Below are positions 32,971 to 45,045 of a DNA stretch of 64,000 bases, one piece after another. Below the pieces are notes generated by a model. The model was not told the DNA's origin, did no database searches, and saw only the letters and a list, made by a program, of their open reading frames with translations. Both the position numbers and the translations under genes were made by a program. Every line of letters begins with the position of its first letter. Within the stretch, counting starts at the first letter, position 1. The stretch is from Myotis daubentonii (Eukaryota > Chordata > Mammalia > Chiroptera > Vespertilionidae): the NCBI RefSeq assembly GCF_963259705.1, contig NC_081841.1, positions 90,657,063 through 90,721,062 of the forward strand. Reading direction: 5' to 3'.

Positions 32971-34685
32971 CAAGGGGGGCATCAGAAGGCTGGGGCAAGT
33001 GCTGATGGCCAGTGTGGAAGTGGGGAAGAGAAAAGCTCAAAACCCTAACATTACCCCCCAAAAAACAAAAACCGTCATTCTCTGTTATTCTTTTTTAATC
33101 TGCCCAAGCCCTCAAGAGGCACAGGAGAGAGAAAGCCAAGGCTAATGACCCAGACACAGAGCAGCCCAGGGCAGACAACAGCTCTATTTCTTCCACAGCA
33201 AGAACAAGGCCACCTTTTACTAGCAATGACATTGGTGCAATCAATTCTTGTGGTGGGGGCTATAAAGCAGAGCCCAGTGAACCCATCAACCTTCATTTGA
33301 TTTCTTAAGCAAAGCCAGAATCGAGAGAGAGAGAGAGAAGTACTCAAAATGAATCAAATGTTTTCATTGCACAATCCATTGAAGACAAGTAGATTTAACA
33401 GTAGTCAAGTATCCATAGAACACTTGGTCTTACCAGTTATTTACACTCCACTTAAGTCAAGCCCCAGATAATTCATGCCTGCAAAGTAGAGGCTTTGCCT
33501 GTTAACTGGCAATTTGCCTACTGGTTATTGGTTCCCACTTGGTCCCAACTGAGACCAAATGCCCCAGAGCTGGGAGGTTCTCTCTTTCCCTATGCCACTA
33601 ATTCAGGTCCATTGCCCCCTCGCAAGCCCAGCTGAAAAACTGTTCTCCTAGAGCCCCCTAAATTACCCTGGGGAGTCTACCCTACATTGCCCTCAACATG
33701 TAAGCCAGTGTACTTTACCTGTTAATGGTGGTGGGCCCATGCTTTCACCACGGCGCTCAAGTGCGTTCCTCAGAGTTTTGTATCTTCAAACAAGACATAA
33801 GAAATCCAGGAGCAGACACTGAGCTTTTCCAGTTCTTTCCAAGCCTGGCTGTGGCTCAAATTCCCCGGAGCACCTTAACAGAACATACAGATGCCTGGAC
33901 TCCTCCCAGAAAGGATTCTGCTACTGAGCAACTTGTTAACTACATTGTGAGGTTGCCATGTCAGCATGTCAGCAAAATCCAGACGGTGGAAAAAAAGAGA
34001 TGAAGGAAGAACTTGTAGATTGACAACTAGTGTGATGTTTGAACTTCAACTCTTTCCATTTCAAACAAGCACAAGGTGAAAACAAGCAAAAACAAAAGAA
34101 AATTGGGCACATTTGGAAGACAGTTGAAATTTTGAACCCTGGATATATAATGAAATCAAGGAGTTATTGCTATTTCTGTTTAGATTAAGGGTATTGTTAT
34201 TTTTTTCAACTTTATAGAGATTGTTTTATTTATAAAAATAAGAAAGAAGTTATAAATTTCTTAATTTGTTTCTATAAACTATCTACAAATTTTTATTATG
34301 AAATTCCTTACTCACCATAAAACTAGTGTCATAAATATTATCTCTCAAGTTATTCTTTAGATACAACAGAAAATTATTTTATTTGAAACAAAATATTATC
34401 TACATACTAGGTACTTTTGTGAATCCAGAAAGTAAGATTACTTAAGCTATTATGAAACATATATTCTATTTTCCTCTGACTTGAGAGCTTTATTTAAAGA
34501 AATAAACATATGTAACCATATTAAAAATGTATATTTTGTGTATGATGCTACTTTCACTGTATCATGCTTCCTCTTCTCTCACTAGAGAAAATGCATAAAT
34601 AATTTATTCTGGAAAAGCCAAGGTTTAGTCTTGTTACTAGTTCTTTTTCTACTTCATCAAAATACCATTATGACACTTCTCTATT
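32971..34685. other. unassigned DNA with a possible MER5-like piece
   Basis: No gene. At 33848-33925 the order TGTGGCTCAAATTCCCCGGA, GCACCTTAACAGAACATACA, GATGCCTGGACTCCTCCCAG suggests a MER5A-like hAT fragment. The rest, including an AT-rich part at 34180-34560, is unassigned. Confidence 0.4.
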
Positions 34686-34775
34686 TTTTTTACTAAATCT
34701 TTATTATTGAAAGTATTACATATGATCCCCATTTTCCCCCCATTGCCCTCTCCTACCCCTCTCCTCCGGTATTGT
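34686..34775 (-). mobile_element. short L1 3' tail
   Basis: TTTTTTACTAAATCTTTATT followed by ATTGAAAGTATTACATATGA and a C-rich stretch, matching the 3' end of the bat L1 at 28631 and 52509. Only about 90 bp remains, an extreme 5' truncation. Confidence 0.75.
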
Positions 34776-35584
34776 GGTACTTTTTAAACAAAAAACAAAA
34801 ACAAAAACAGTTTATATCTTGTAGAGAAAAGTATTGAAATATTTTTTGGATAAAATGATATGATGCCTAGAATTTGCTTCAGAATAAGGGAGGATTAAGT
34901 AGGAACATAGAACAAGGAAGACTTGCCATTGTGGTGGTAAGTGGAGTTCATTAGGCTTTTTCCTACTTCAGTTATTTTGAAATTTTTCATAATAAAATGT
35001 TCATTTTCCCAGGTTTTCTTTTTCCCCTACACCTTAACACGCTCATATACACATCCAAACAAAGACCACCTTTCCAATGTGAATGCAGTATTTTTTTCCC
35101 CTGAGGAGAAGAAAGGGAAAGAGTGAGTAGGGCATTTTGTACTATGTACAAACACAAGTTTCAGAGTTCCTAATAGGATCTGTGCTAATTCTAGACTGAG
35201 GCACTTAGATCTGTTACTAATAACAGATCAGTCTGACTACCTCTAAAAACCTAGACCCTCTCCTTCTAAACTAAAGCCGTTCTCTTCATAAACTGCCATA
35301 CTTGCAGGAGTGTGTGCGCGCGCACGCCTAGGATTGCCATTTACCTTTGCACAGGTTGTGCACTGCACGAGGACGTCACATCCAAGGGGCACCCTTCACA
35401 TCGTCAGCATTGTAGAGGTGCATTGCTATTATGACAATGGTCTTACAAGTGGCAATAAAATGTCTTGTTCTAACAAAATCAGTATATTGGACAACTTTCC
35501 AGCAGGTGGGAGTCAAAGTGTCTTAGGGGAGGGACTCCTTTTCTGATTGATTATACTAGTAGATTCACTGTAAGGGCTAGCCAT
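34776..35584. other. unassigned DNA
   Basis: No gene or named repeat. A short alternating GT/GC stretch (35310-35327) could adopt Z-form DNA. Confidence 0.4.
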
Positions 35585-35815
35585 GAACTCAAACTGCCTG
35601 ACTACCTTAGTTTGAATTTCCTCCCTCAAAACTACTTACTGGTTTTATAATTTTCACAAGTTACTTAGTAGCCCTGAGCCCATGTCTCTTCATCTGTAAA
35701 ATGGGATGGTACTATTGAGAGCATTGTTCAAAGCATGAAATGCATGTGAAACAGTGCCTGGCACATAGTAGGCCCTCAATAAATGCTAGAGATTAGCTGT
35801 TATCTACTCATACAC
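35585..35815 (+). repeat. MIR SINE
   Basis: Sense MIR: ACTTAGTAGCCCTGAGCCCA near 35662, TCATCTGTAAAATGGGATGG near 35690, and CAGTGCCTGGCACATAGTAG near 35752 followed by CCTCAATAAATGC. Confidence 0.75.
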
Positions 35816-37637
35816 ATCTAATTTTATGGGCGTAAGTGGTATATGAGTGTGTTGTGTCATTCATAAACTCAATAAATTATTGCGATGGCCTTTAAAAAAG
35901 ACTATATTCATTACTTTATTAATCCAACTATTTTAAAAAGAGGACATTTTTCTCTAACCATCAGGTTTTGAAAAACGCAGTCACGCTCAAGGTCCAGGTT
36001 AGCAGCCAAGAGTTATAAGCCTCTGCATACAGGAGCTGTGTGCACATGCTGATCAGGAGTTCTGGGTAGAAACATTCTTGGGTTTTTCCATCCTTCTAGC
36101 TGTTTGGCTGGTAAGCCTGGAATGGGAAAAGATCCAGTGAGAGTTGCCAGCCACAAAAGGGGTATTACCCCACAGGCAGAATAGAGTCAAAACGCTTCAA
36201 GAGGTTAAAAGTCTATTTTTAAAAGGAAAGAACACAGAGTATGCTTTAACTTGGTGTTAAAAATAAACTCAGCTGCCTCCTCTACACTTCCCACCCCTCC
36301 CACTGTCCTCCCATACCCTGCACTTGCCCCATATGAAAGAAAGAGGGCTTGTATCTCATTTTGTTTCTTCTCATGAGTTCTGCATTTTCTTATTTTGTTT
36401 TCACTCTTAGCCAAACATGAACTACTTTGGCTTCCAGTTCACAAAACAAGTTGCATTCTCTCGCAGTAATGCCTCAGGGACCCCTGAGAAAGCAGGCTGG
36501 ATTGTAATTTAGAATTAACCTGAGCCTGGGGCTGAGGGGGAAACCTGAATGGAGCTAAGCACCGTGGAGCCCTGCCAGCTGGTGCCAGGGAGGTGTCTGC
36601 AGGGAGGTCATGCAGGCCGGAGGGCTTTGCACTGCATGCTGTTTAATATTAAGCACAGGCCTTTCCTGGGGCATAGTTATTCATAGAAACACTGCTTTGC
36701 TACGTTGGTTTCACTAAATTCCTTTAAACAACCACAAAAATTCTATAAATCAGATGTGCTGGTCTTTGTTCATAACAGAGCTAGTCTGTATAACAGAAAA
36801 GCTGTTGTCTGCAATGAGTCATCTCAATGTCTTATTGTATGTAGATGGAGGCAGTTATGCTCACCACAATACCACCAACACATATGTAGATGGTAGAGGG
36901 ATCGCAAGATCCCAGTGGTAAAGGATGTGTTAAAGGAATCTCTCGGATCTTATTTATTTAAAAAGATTTTTTAAGGCCCTTAATATAGGATCAAGAGAAA
37001 AGCAACAGAATTTATTTTAAGAAATAAGTTCTAGTCTCAGGTCAGCCTGTAACTTTAAGTGTGACCTCAGTCAAGCTATTAACTTCCCTACAGTTTCTTT
37101 TTTATAAAATGAGCCCTCCCACCTTCTTAGATCTATTCGCTAACTAGAATATATCATTGTTAAATTATATATAGTTGAAAATAAAATCTTATGTCAAGAC
37201 AAATATTAAAATCTCAGTACACATGTGTACTTATTTAAACATTGTTTGAATTTAAGGAAGTGATTTTGACCCATGTCTAGAAAGTTAGGAGGAAAACTTA
37301 TCAATAAAGTTGAGTTTGAGCCAATTGTTTTCCATTTTTCACAAAAGAGAACCTCTCGAGTGCAACAGCATCCGGGACAGCACCAGCACCTACCAAATAT
37401 GCCTTAAAAACAAAGGAAAGACAGGATGCAGGGCTTCCAGCTTGCAGGGCTCAGTCCCCAGGGCACTGCAGAGGGCAAGGGTGTTCTATCCACATGCTCA
37501 CATGCATGGTCTGAGACCCAGTGAAGATGCTGTTTTCACCATATGTATATGCAACTGTTTTTCAAATGTAGGTAGAATGTTGTGATGAATAAGCTTTAAT
37601 GAATAAATTACAAATTTATTAATTTTCTTTTTACATA
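35816..37637. other. unassigned DNA, with a candidate conserved block
   Basis: No gene. The stretch 36440-36720 is repeat-free to my eye with a balanced mixed sequence (for example AATGCCTCAGGGACCCCTGA and TGCATGCTGTTTAATATTAA) and is a candidate conserved non-coding element on texture alone. Confidence 0.35.
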
Positions 37638-37722
37638 TCCTATCTACTAATAGACAAACATGGTAATTGACCATACCTTTGCTATGCCTCCCATTGGCTA
37701 ATCAGCAAGATATGCAAATTAG
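37638..37722 (+). mobile_element. HeliBat 5' end fragment
   Basis: Starts TCCTATCTACTAATAGACAA after A (37637), then ACATGGTAATTGACCATACC and CCCATTGGCTAATCAG, matching the 5' end of Helitrons 1 and 2 closely. No palindrome or matching 3' end follows, so it is truncated after about 85 bp. Confidence 0.8.
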
Positions 37723-37884
37723 CAAAAATACAATAAATGTAATAGATGGGAATGTGTATAACAAGGGAATATTAAAATATCAGGACTCCCTCACATCTAG
37801 TACTTTTCATTTTAGCAAACACTACTCAGTCACTATCATTTCTGATTACTTGGTTATTCTTATAATGTGTATCTGATTTTTTGA
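37723..37884. other. unassigned DNA
   Basis: Nothing recognised. Confidence 0.3.
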
Positions 37885-38195
37885 ACATTGGTATACTTTT
37901 ATTGAGACATAATTGATATTAACGTATTAGTTTTAGGTGTACAACATAATGATTTGATATATGTGTATATTGCAAAATGGTCACATAATAAATTTAGCTA
38001 ACATCCCATCAATACACACAATTACAGGTTTTTTTCTCATGATGAGAACTTTTAAGATATACTCTCTTAGCAACTTTCAAATATACAATACAGTATTGTT
38101 GTTTCAAATATACAATACAGTTACCACACATTACATCTCCAGGACTTACTCATAACTAGAAGTTTGTACCTGTTGACCCCTTCTTTGTTTGTAAT
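37885..38195 (-). mobile_element. old L1 (L1MA/MB-type) 3' end
   Basis: Antisense: TTTATTGAGACATAATTGAT near 37898, TTTTAGGTGTACAACATAAT near 37930, TTGCAAAATGGTCACATAAT near 37970, GAACTTTTAAGATATACTCT near 38046 and AGAAGTTTGTACCTGTTGAC. A 20-base block (TTTCAAATATACAATACAGT) occurs twice, at about 38075 and 38102. Confidence 0.75.
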
Positions 38196-38219
38196 ATGGG
38201 CAGTATATCTGGTGGGAAG

Positions 38220-39060
38220 ACAGAAAGAAAGGCAGCTAGCTGTGAGGGCTCTATTGTGTGTGCCCAGGCAGGAGGTAAACGCTTGGACTAGGGTGATGAA
38301 AGTGAAGACAGAAAGAAATAGAAAGTTATTCAAGAGGTAAATGCCAAGGGATAAGCATTGAATTGGATATGAAAGGCAAGCAAGAGACATCAAAACTGAT
38401 GCCCAGTTTCTGACTTGGGTCAACATACAATAGCAAGCAGCACAACGGAGAGGCTAGAAGTTGGACTCCCATTTACACAGTCTGCATGCAGAGCCTAGCT
38501 CTACTGATGACTAGCTGTTGAACCAAATCACTGTGTGCCTCCAATGTGTGCAGTGAGGATAATAACTGTTCCTTCTGTATCAGGCTCTTGAAAGGTGAAA
38601 TGAGGTAACGCATGTCAGGGTGCTTGGAACTGAGCCTGGACTGTCACGAGCACAGTTAGTCACCGTCACTATTGGGAAGACAAGGATCTCAGGAGAAGGC
38701 ACAGTTGCAGGGCGGGAGGGATCATGAATTCAGATCAGACACGTTGCGCTGGAGACTTCAGTGAAACCAGAGAATGAGGAGGTGTGGGCCAGAAATGTGG
38801 ATTTCATTTTAGAGCCATCAACAACAGAGAAGGCAACCAAAGCTGTGGGAATAGGTGAGATTGTCCCGAGAGTGTAGGTAAAGTGAGAATAGATTAGAGT
38901 CCTAGAGCAAACCCAGAGGGATGGCAACGTTGAAGTGACAATTTCAGGAAGACAGGTTCAGCAGGACAGCAGAGAAAAGCAGTTAGAGAAGCCAGAGGGG
39001 AGTCAGCAGTGGCTTCAGTCCAGTTAGGAAGGGGAAATAAAGATGCCGCGAAAACAGCAG
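38220..39060 (-). repeat. ancient LINE (L2-like), split by a MIR
   Basis: Before the MIR: TGAAGACAGAAAGAAATAGA near 38301, CATCAAAACTGATGCCCAGT near 38389 and TTCTGACTTGGGTCAACAT. After it: TTGCGCTGGAGACTTCAGTG near 38744, CATTTTAGAGCCATCAACAA and GTCCTAGAGCAAACCCAGAG. This fits a single L2-like element in antisense. Confidence 0.45.
38440..38660 (+). repeat. MIR SINE fragment
   Basis: Sense MIR order: GACTAGCTGTTGAACCAAAT near 38509, GTGCAGTGAGGATAATAACT near 38549 and GGAACTGAGCCTGGACTGTC near 38625. Confidence 0.55.
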
Positions 39061-39181
39061 GAGCTGGACTGAGATTTATTGGTGTGACTAGGGATCTCCC
39101 TTCATCATCCTCTCCGGCCAGGGGTCAGGTGACATGGTGGCAAGAAGCTTGTCTCAGCTGACATTTAAAAGAGCAAATACC

Positions 39182-39396
39182 AGCCCCGCCAGAGTGGCTC
39201 AGTTGGTTGAGTGCCGGCCACAGAAAGGTTGCCGGTTCAATTCTCGGTCAGGGCACATACCTGCATTGTGAATTTGATCCCCAGTCAGGGAGCATACAGA
39301 AGGCATCCGATCAATGTTTCTCTCTCTCCCTCTCTCCTTCTCCCTTTCCCTTCCTCTGTCTAAGCATGTCCTTGGGTGAGGACTTTTTAAAAAAAA
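39182..39396 (+). mobile_element. older VES-related SINE
   Basis: Head with A box GAGTGGCTCAGTTGGTTGAG near 39192, B-box-like GCCGGTTCAATTCTCGG near 39229, CAATGTTTCTCTC motif, and the older-type tail CCTTGGGTGAGGACTTTTT. Target duplication not clear. Confidence 0.9.
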
Positions 39397-39399
39397 GCC

Positions 39400-41650
39400 A
39401 ACACCAAACATCCGTGTCTGATCTTCTGGGATGATCCAGAAGCACCCGATAGCTCACTTCAGTGACTGGAAATGGCACAGCCCAATTTTCCTGGTCACAC
39501 CACTGAACCCTGATTCTTTCCTTCATGTGACAAACTGCGGCAGATATCCCTTCTGAGTCCAAATAGCTGCTACAACTGAGAGCGAGCCCGAGCCTTGTTG
39601 TCTACCTTCCTCTGCACATACGGCCATTTGTATGCCTTTCTCAAGGTCCAAAAGCCCCTTTGAGTAATTATAACCCCAAGTTTTCCTTTTTTCTTAAAGA
39701 ACCTGGTTCCAGAAGGCTGTCTACATGCTGTTTGGTAGAATCTCAAGACCCGGCCCAGGCCTCCCTCCCAGGACCCTCATGGCAATGCCAGCCTGCTGTT
39801 AGCCCAGGGCAGGTCTTTGCTGGAGGACACCAGGGGGATTACTCAGATTCAATGCAGAAATGCTGTGAAACTGCTTTCTATTCTGTCGCGCACAAGCAAG
39901 CAGCAATTGTTATTTTACAGTCATCACCAGAGCCTTCTGCTACATGCTTTTGGGAAGTGGTGATACAGAACAGAGTACTTACCTCTTAGATTCGCCTACC
40001 CCCAACCTTTCATTAACACTCAATTCATTTTAGCCAAGTTCAGTGTTACGCTCTCTGCAGCACTTTGGCACAGGAGCAGCTGTGCATTTGAGATGACACA
40101 GTAATTCCTTACTCTAGAAAAAAAATTTACTCTGGCAAAATGAATCTTTTTGCCTAAGATGAACAGGTTCCATTTCTCATTCCTCCAACCTCAAGGTTAG
40201 CTGGTTTGCTGAACTTTCACCAACTGAAAATAAAACAGCCTGAAAGAGAAAACCAGCCTGGAAGAGAAAAAAAAAACATAGAGGGAAAAACAGAACTGAG
40301 ACAGACTCGCCTGAAAGCTGGTAATGTTATCAAGTTAACAACCTGCCATTTATCAATATATGGCCAATAAAAAGGGAGTGGTGTGATTTTTTTAAAAAAT
40401 CTCCATGAAGAAACTAATATAATAGTGGGCCAACTATAATTTTTTAAAAAAATCTGTGAAAAACAAGACATATTAGCATAATGACTTTATTATGCAGCAA
40501 TAACATAAATGACAATCCACTTTCGTAGAATATTTGTGTTGAAATTAGGAAATGGTAGGTGGCACATTTAAAAACAAGAGCTAATGGAAACCCTAAATTT
40601 AGATTATACTCCATCTGGATGCCAAAAAGCCTGCCTCAGCACATTAACCAGAGAACCAAATCAGAGAAGGGAAGTAGCTTCAAAAATGCAACGGAGAAAA
40701 GAAATTTACTTAGAATTTTATTTGGTAAAACAACATCAAGCCCTGGGATGACAAATCGCCTGTTTAATGGATTACTTATGACTCAGATGTTAATTCTGAT
40801 GCTCTTCAGAAGTGAATGGAGAGAAGAGAGAGATGTTTCTCCCTTTAAGCTTGAAAGAATTTGGTTGTAGCATGTAGTTCACTGGTATGTGGCATTGTTT
40901 AAAATAATGTTGACCATTTAGTTTTGACATTCCTACATATGCACAATAAACAGAGCTGCCGTTTCTATTCCTCCAAAGCCATTTTAAACACTAGCCCCAT
41001 GGAGACCCTGTCCCCTTAGCAATTTGCAAGAGTTATGTTTTCCACTAACTGAATAGCAACCTTGTATCTACAAAACAAAATTATTTTTTACAGTTTTAGC
41101 TTTGCTCATTAACAGAAGAAAGTAGATATTTCTCAAGCCAAAACTTCCCCTTTGTTTATGGTTAAAAATCTTGACCCGGACGAAAAGACAAAATCCACTG
41201 AGTACAGAAAATCTCTCTTTACAACAATCCCGTGGCACACAAGCCATCATAATAACCAATATACTCATAGAAAGTCAACAATGGTCATTTACAGTTGATC
41301 CAGTTCCTCTGTTTAGGAGATTTTTTGTAACATAAATAATTACAGAACCTTGTAAGGTGTGTGTTTATGGTTGACTTTTTATGCTATTCAGAATTTGTTT
41401 GGAGTTGAGGAATGCTATCCTGAGTGTATTGGTTTCTTTTCATACAAACTTTATTGAAAAACAGGGACAGTGAACAGGATGAAGAAGATTTCATTCAGGC
41501 TGTGTGTTCATAGGGGAAGGTCACCTCTGGGTCTAGAAACAGGGGTGCTTTAGTTCTTGTTGAAATCTTCAAAGAATCTCTGACTCCCAAATATTAATCA
41601 GATCTGTAGACCTCCCTGCTTATCTGGCCCCTGCTCAGATCTTATACTAG
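39400..41650. other. unassigned DNA, with a candidate conserved block
   Basis: No gene. About 40490-40900 shows no recognisable repeat and carries balanced, TAAT-rich sequence (for example TAGCATAATGACTTTATTAT and GCCTGTTTAATGGATTACTT), a texture common in vertebrate conserved non-coding elements. The open frames here show no known domain. Confidence 0.35.
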
Positions 41651-41653
41651 CCC

Positions 41654-42045
41654 TGTTATGGGGTCAATTGCATTCCCCCAAATTCATATGTTGAAGCCTT
41701 AATCCCCAGTACCTCAGGTGGTGACTGTATTTGGAGACAGGGTAGCTAAGAAGTGACTAAAGTAAAACAGGATGATATGGGTGGGCCCTAATTCAATGTA
41801 ATTGATGTCCTTAGAAGAAGCAGAAGAAGAGATTACAGCACAGACACACAGAGAGGAAAAGCCATGTGAAGACAGCGGGAGAAGGTGACCATCTACAAGG
41901 CAATGAGAGAGGCCTGAGAAGAAATAAACCCTGTTAACACCTTTCTTGGACTTCCAGTCTCCAAAACCATGAGAAAATATATTTCTATTATTTAAGCCAC
42001 TTCGACTGTTGTTCTTTGTTCAAGCAGCTCTAACTAGCTAATATA
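41654..42045 (+). repeat. MaLR-type solo LTR (MST/MLT1-like)
   Basis: Starts TGTTATGGGGTCAATTGCAT, then CCCCCAAATTCATATGTTGA, CTGTATTTGGAGACAGGGTA, GGGTGGGCCCTAATTCAATG, GCCATGTGAAGACAGCGGGA, TTGGACTTCCAGTCTCCAAA and TATTTAAGCCACTTCGACTG. This order is diagnostic of the non-autonomous ERVL-related MaLR LTRs. Only an LTR is seen; there is no internal region. Confidence 0.85.
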
Positions 42046-42109
42046 AGTTCACTCACTTTCTGTTTCCCCTCTGAGCTTCAGCTATCCTTGCCTTCTTTCT
42101 GTTTTTTTG

Positions 42110-42495
42110 CAACGTGCCTGACTGATTACCAGTGTAGGTCCATTGCACTAGCTTGATCACTTGATCTTTGCATGGCTGTTCCTTCTTGTTTTTCAGGTCT
42201 CAACTTAAATACCATATCTTCAAAGACTAGATAATCTGTAGTAACTCCTCTGTTCCCCATTCTCTGTCTCTTCACCCTTTTAAAAATTGGGTCATAGCAC
42301 TTATCACCACCTGCTTTTCTTGTTAACTTATGCATTTTCTTAGCTTTTGTATCCCCCAATGTGTTACCTGAGAACAGACACAAGAATATTTATCTCGTTC
42401 ACCACCTATCCCCAAGTCTTTAAATAGAGCCTAACATTTGGAAGGGGACTCAAGAAATATTTAGTGAATGAATGAATGTTTGAATGAATGAATAG
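42110..42495 (+). repeat. L2 LINE 3' end
   Basis: Sense L2: CTTGATCACTTGATCTTTGC near 42152, TTTTCAGGTCTCAACTTAAA near 42191, GGGTCATAGCACTTATCACC near 42289, and the tail AAGAAATATTTAGTGAATGA followed by repeated GAAT units. Confidence 0.7.
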
Positions 42496-43601
42496 CACCG
42501 AAAAAACATATTTCAAATCACTAAAATCAATTAATTGGAGTGAAATGTCTGCCACAGGGAAGGGCAATAGAGTTGGTTGAAGCCAATTGAACAGAACTAA
42601 ACTGAACAGAATTAGGCAAATAAAGCCAACCAATTTATAAATTTCAATTTTAAAACTTTTATTCTAGCTATCTATTATATAAGCTTGACAATGAAGGCTC
42701 TATAAAAAAAATAAAGCAAAGAAGATACATAAGATCTATTCAAAGAAAAACTATCTGGGGGTAGTTCCATCTGGAGAGGACAATTAGGAGGAAAAATAAC
42801 AGAGAGATTACTAACTACCTTCATGTTCCGTTTGCACTGCTGAACATTTTTGCCTGTGCACAATTTTAACTTTCAGAAAGAATTTTTACAAAAGGTAAAG
42901 CAGAGATTTAAACAATTACTTGCCTTAAGGATATCAATGAAACTCTGGCCCTTTCCCCATTTGCCAAGACACACCATCATTCCTACTTCTCCCCCTTTGT
43001 TCCTGTTGCTAATGCTAAAAGGACATTATCCTCTCCTTCCATCTCTTCCACAAGTTCTCCTGCCAATCCAGAATCTTTGTACATTTCTGTAGTAGGTAGA
43101 TCACTTTGAATTATAATTGTTTGCTTAACACATCTGTCTTAACTTGAGCTTCATGAAGACAGAGACTTGGTTCTACTTGTGTTAGTAATCACACAACATT
43201 TAACCCATAAAAGGGCCCCATGAATACTTGTTAATTGAATAAATATGCACAGTACAGCTCTTTTCTAAAGACCCAGAGGATCCATCCAACTCTTCATTCC
43301 TTTCCTATGCTCTTCTTTGTTCTTACTATCTGCTCTTCCAGTTCTAGCACTTGATACAGTACAGCATGCCAAGAAGGACAAAAGAGAGCATTCAGTTTAA
43401 TAAACCCTCAAAACAAGACCCGCGTCCAGAAACATTCTACTTACTTGACTCAATACTCAATCTAAAAGGGAAAAAAGCATAGGGAATATAGTAATAATAT
43501 TGCAATGATTATGCATGGTGCCAGGTGAGTACTTGAATTAGCAGGAGATCACTTTATAAATTATATAACTGTATAACCACTATGCTATAACCCTTAAACT
43601 T
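42496..43601. other. unassigned DNA with an L2-like piece
   Basis: At 43105-43250 the order AGCTTCATGAAGACAGAGAC, AACATTTAACCCATAAAAGG, GAATACTTGTTAATTGAATA resembles an L2 3' end. The rest is unassigned. Confidence 0.4.
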
Positions 43602-43616
43602 ATACAAAATACTTTT

Positions 43617-43819
43617 TGTAATCCTCACCCACAGATATGTTTTTATTAATTTGAGAGAGAGAGACATCTATGTGAAAGACATAGGTCTGTTGTCTCCCGT
43701 ACACACCTGGATCAGGGATCAAACCCACAACCAGAGTATGACTCCTGACTGGGAATCCAACCTGCCACCTTCTGGTACACAGGATGACACTCTAACCAAC
43801 TGAGCCACACCAGTCAGGG
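43617..43819 (-). mobile_element. older VES-related SINE
   Basis: Left end has the older tail complement AATCCTCACCCACAGATATG, then GAGAGAGAGACAT, B-box complement GGGATCAAACCCACAACC and head complement GAGCCACACCAGTCAGGG. Target duplication ATACAAAAT at 43602-43610 and 43822-43830. Confidence 0.9.
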
Positions 43820-43914
43820 AAATACAAAATGATTTTGAAAGTCAACTAAAAAATAAAAAAAAATTTTAAACTCAAAAAAATGAAGCAGTAGAGCCTTGTT
43901 AAGACCTCTTATTT

Positions 43915-44540
43915 TTTAATTGGGATATAATTCACAAACCACAAAATTCAACATTTTAAAGTGTACAATTCAGTGGTTTTTAATATCATCACTAGGTTGT
44001 GCAACCATCACCACTCTCTAATTCCAGAATGTTTCCGTCACCCCAAAAAGAAAGCTGAGGCCTATTAGCAGTCACTCGCCATTTCTGCTTTCCCACCAGG
44101 TCCTGGCAAGGACTAATCTACTTCCTGTCCTTATGGCTCCTGAACATTTTATTAAAAATAGAATAATACAGTAACCATCTGTTTATTTCTGGCTTTAGTA
44201 TGTTGTCTGCCAGGTTCATCCATGTTGTAGCATGCACTTCTTTTTATGGTTGAATAATATTCCATTGTATAGATATCTTTTCCTCAGTTAATAGACATTT
44301 GGATTGTTTCAAGTTTTATGCATATTATAAGTAATTTTGCTATCAATATTCATGTATAAGTTTTTGTATGAACATATGTCTTCAGTTATCTTGAATTATA
44401 CACCTAGGAGTAGAATATTCTGGGTCATAAACACACATAATAACTTTGTGTTTAACTTATTGAAGAATCGCCAAACTTTTTCCCTAGGAGCTGCACCATT
44501 TTACATTCCCACCAGCAATATATGAGGGCAAGGCATTATT
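43915..44540 (-). mobile_element. old L1 (L1M-type) 3' end
   Basis: Antisense: AATTGGGATATAATTCACAA near 43919, AAAGTGTACAATTCAGTGGT near 43958, AGGTTCATCCATGTTGTAGC near 44212, GGTTGAATAATATTCCATTG near 44248, and the ORF2 end GCACCATTTTACATTCCCAC near 44494. Confidence 0.8.
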
Positions 44541-44624
44541 TTTAGAGATTAGATAATCATAAATAAAGGACATTATCCTTTAAAGACTGTCCAAGGCCAA
44601 AAGAGAAAGGAAAGAAATGTTTTA

Positions 44625-44952
44625 TTGGGAAGGAAGATGTTTTGTTAAGAAAATGACTAGCTCACGAAGTCCCGCTGACTCATTTTCAGACAACTTTACC
44701 ATGGCCTTGCGTAATTCGCATTTTGACCACGTGCTCCGTCTTTCCACAAATAACCTGGGTGTCCAGGGCATGTTCCCCAAGCAGTGAGAGCGCCTTTGAA
44801 ACATCATTTAATACGTGTAGTTTTGTTTCCTGTTCAGTAGGGAAGAATAAGTCTTCTTTTGCCCACTTAGCTTTATTTCTGGAAATAATATTTTCAAAAA
44901 GCAGGACGTTCAGCTGTGCTTTAACCCACCAGGCTGCCTGGATAGATTTCAT
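44625..44952 (-). CDS. unidentified open-frame remnant (possible pseudogene)
   Basis: I do not recognise this. Two overlapping minus-strand frames (44686-44952, 88 codons; 44622-44807, 61 codons) lie in DNA without a named repeat. The first has a well-mixed composition with Trp-rich and charged stretches (WWVKAQ, NKAKWAKEDLFF), unlike the Ser/Leu-rich chance frames elsewhere. A stop falls just before its Met, and its end runs into the second frame. The second ends at CAATAAAACA, which reads as a poly(A)-signal-like AATAAA. It may be a retrocopy remnant, an exon fragment or chance. Confidence 0.2.
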
Positions 44953-45045
44953 CCATTATTTGAGTTTGTATTTTAAACTTTAGCCTCAGGCAAATTTTAT
45001 ATGTCTAATAGACTTTTGGAAATTAAAAAGACATAAGGGGGTAAA

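Noticed and set aside
37797..37801. CTAG followed by T, as a possible 3' end for the Helitron 5' fragment at 37638
   Set aside because: No palindrome precedes it and the upstream bases do not match the HeliBat 3' end; a four-base motif is expected by chance.
41654..42045. Possible complete endogenous retrovirus
   Set aside because: Only a single MaLR LTR is visible; no second LTR, primer binding site or gag/pol-like frame lies nearby.
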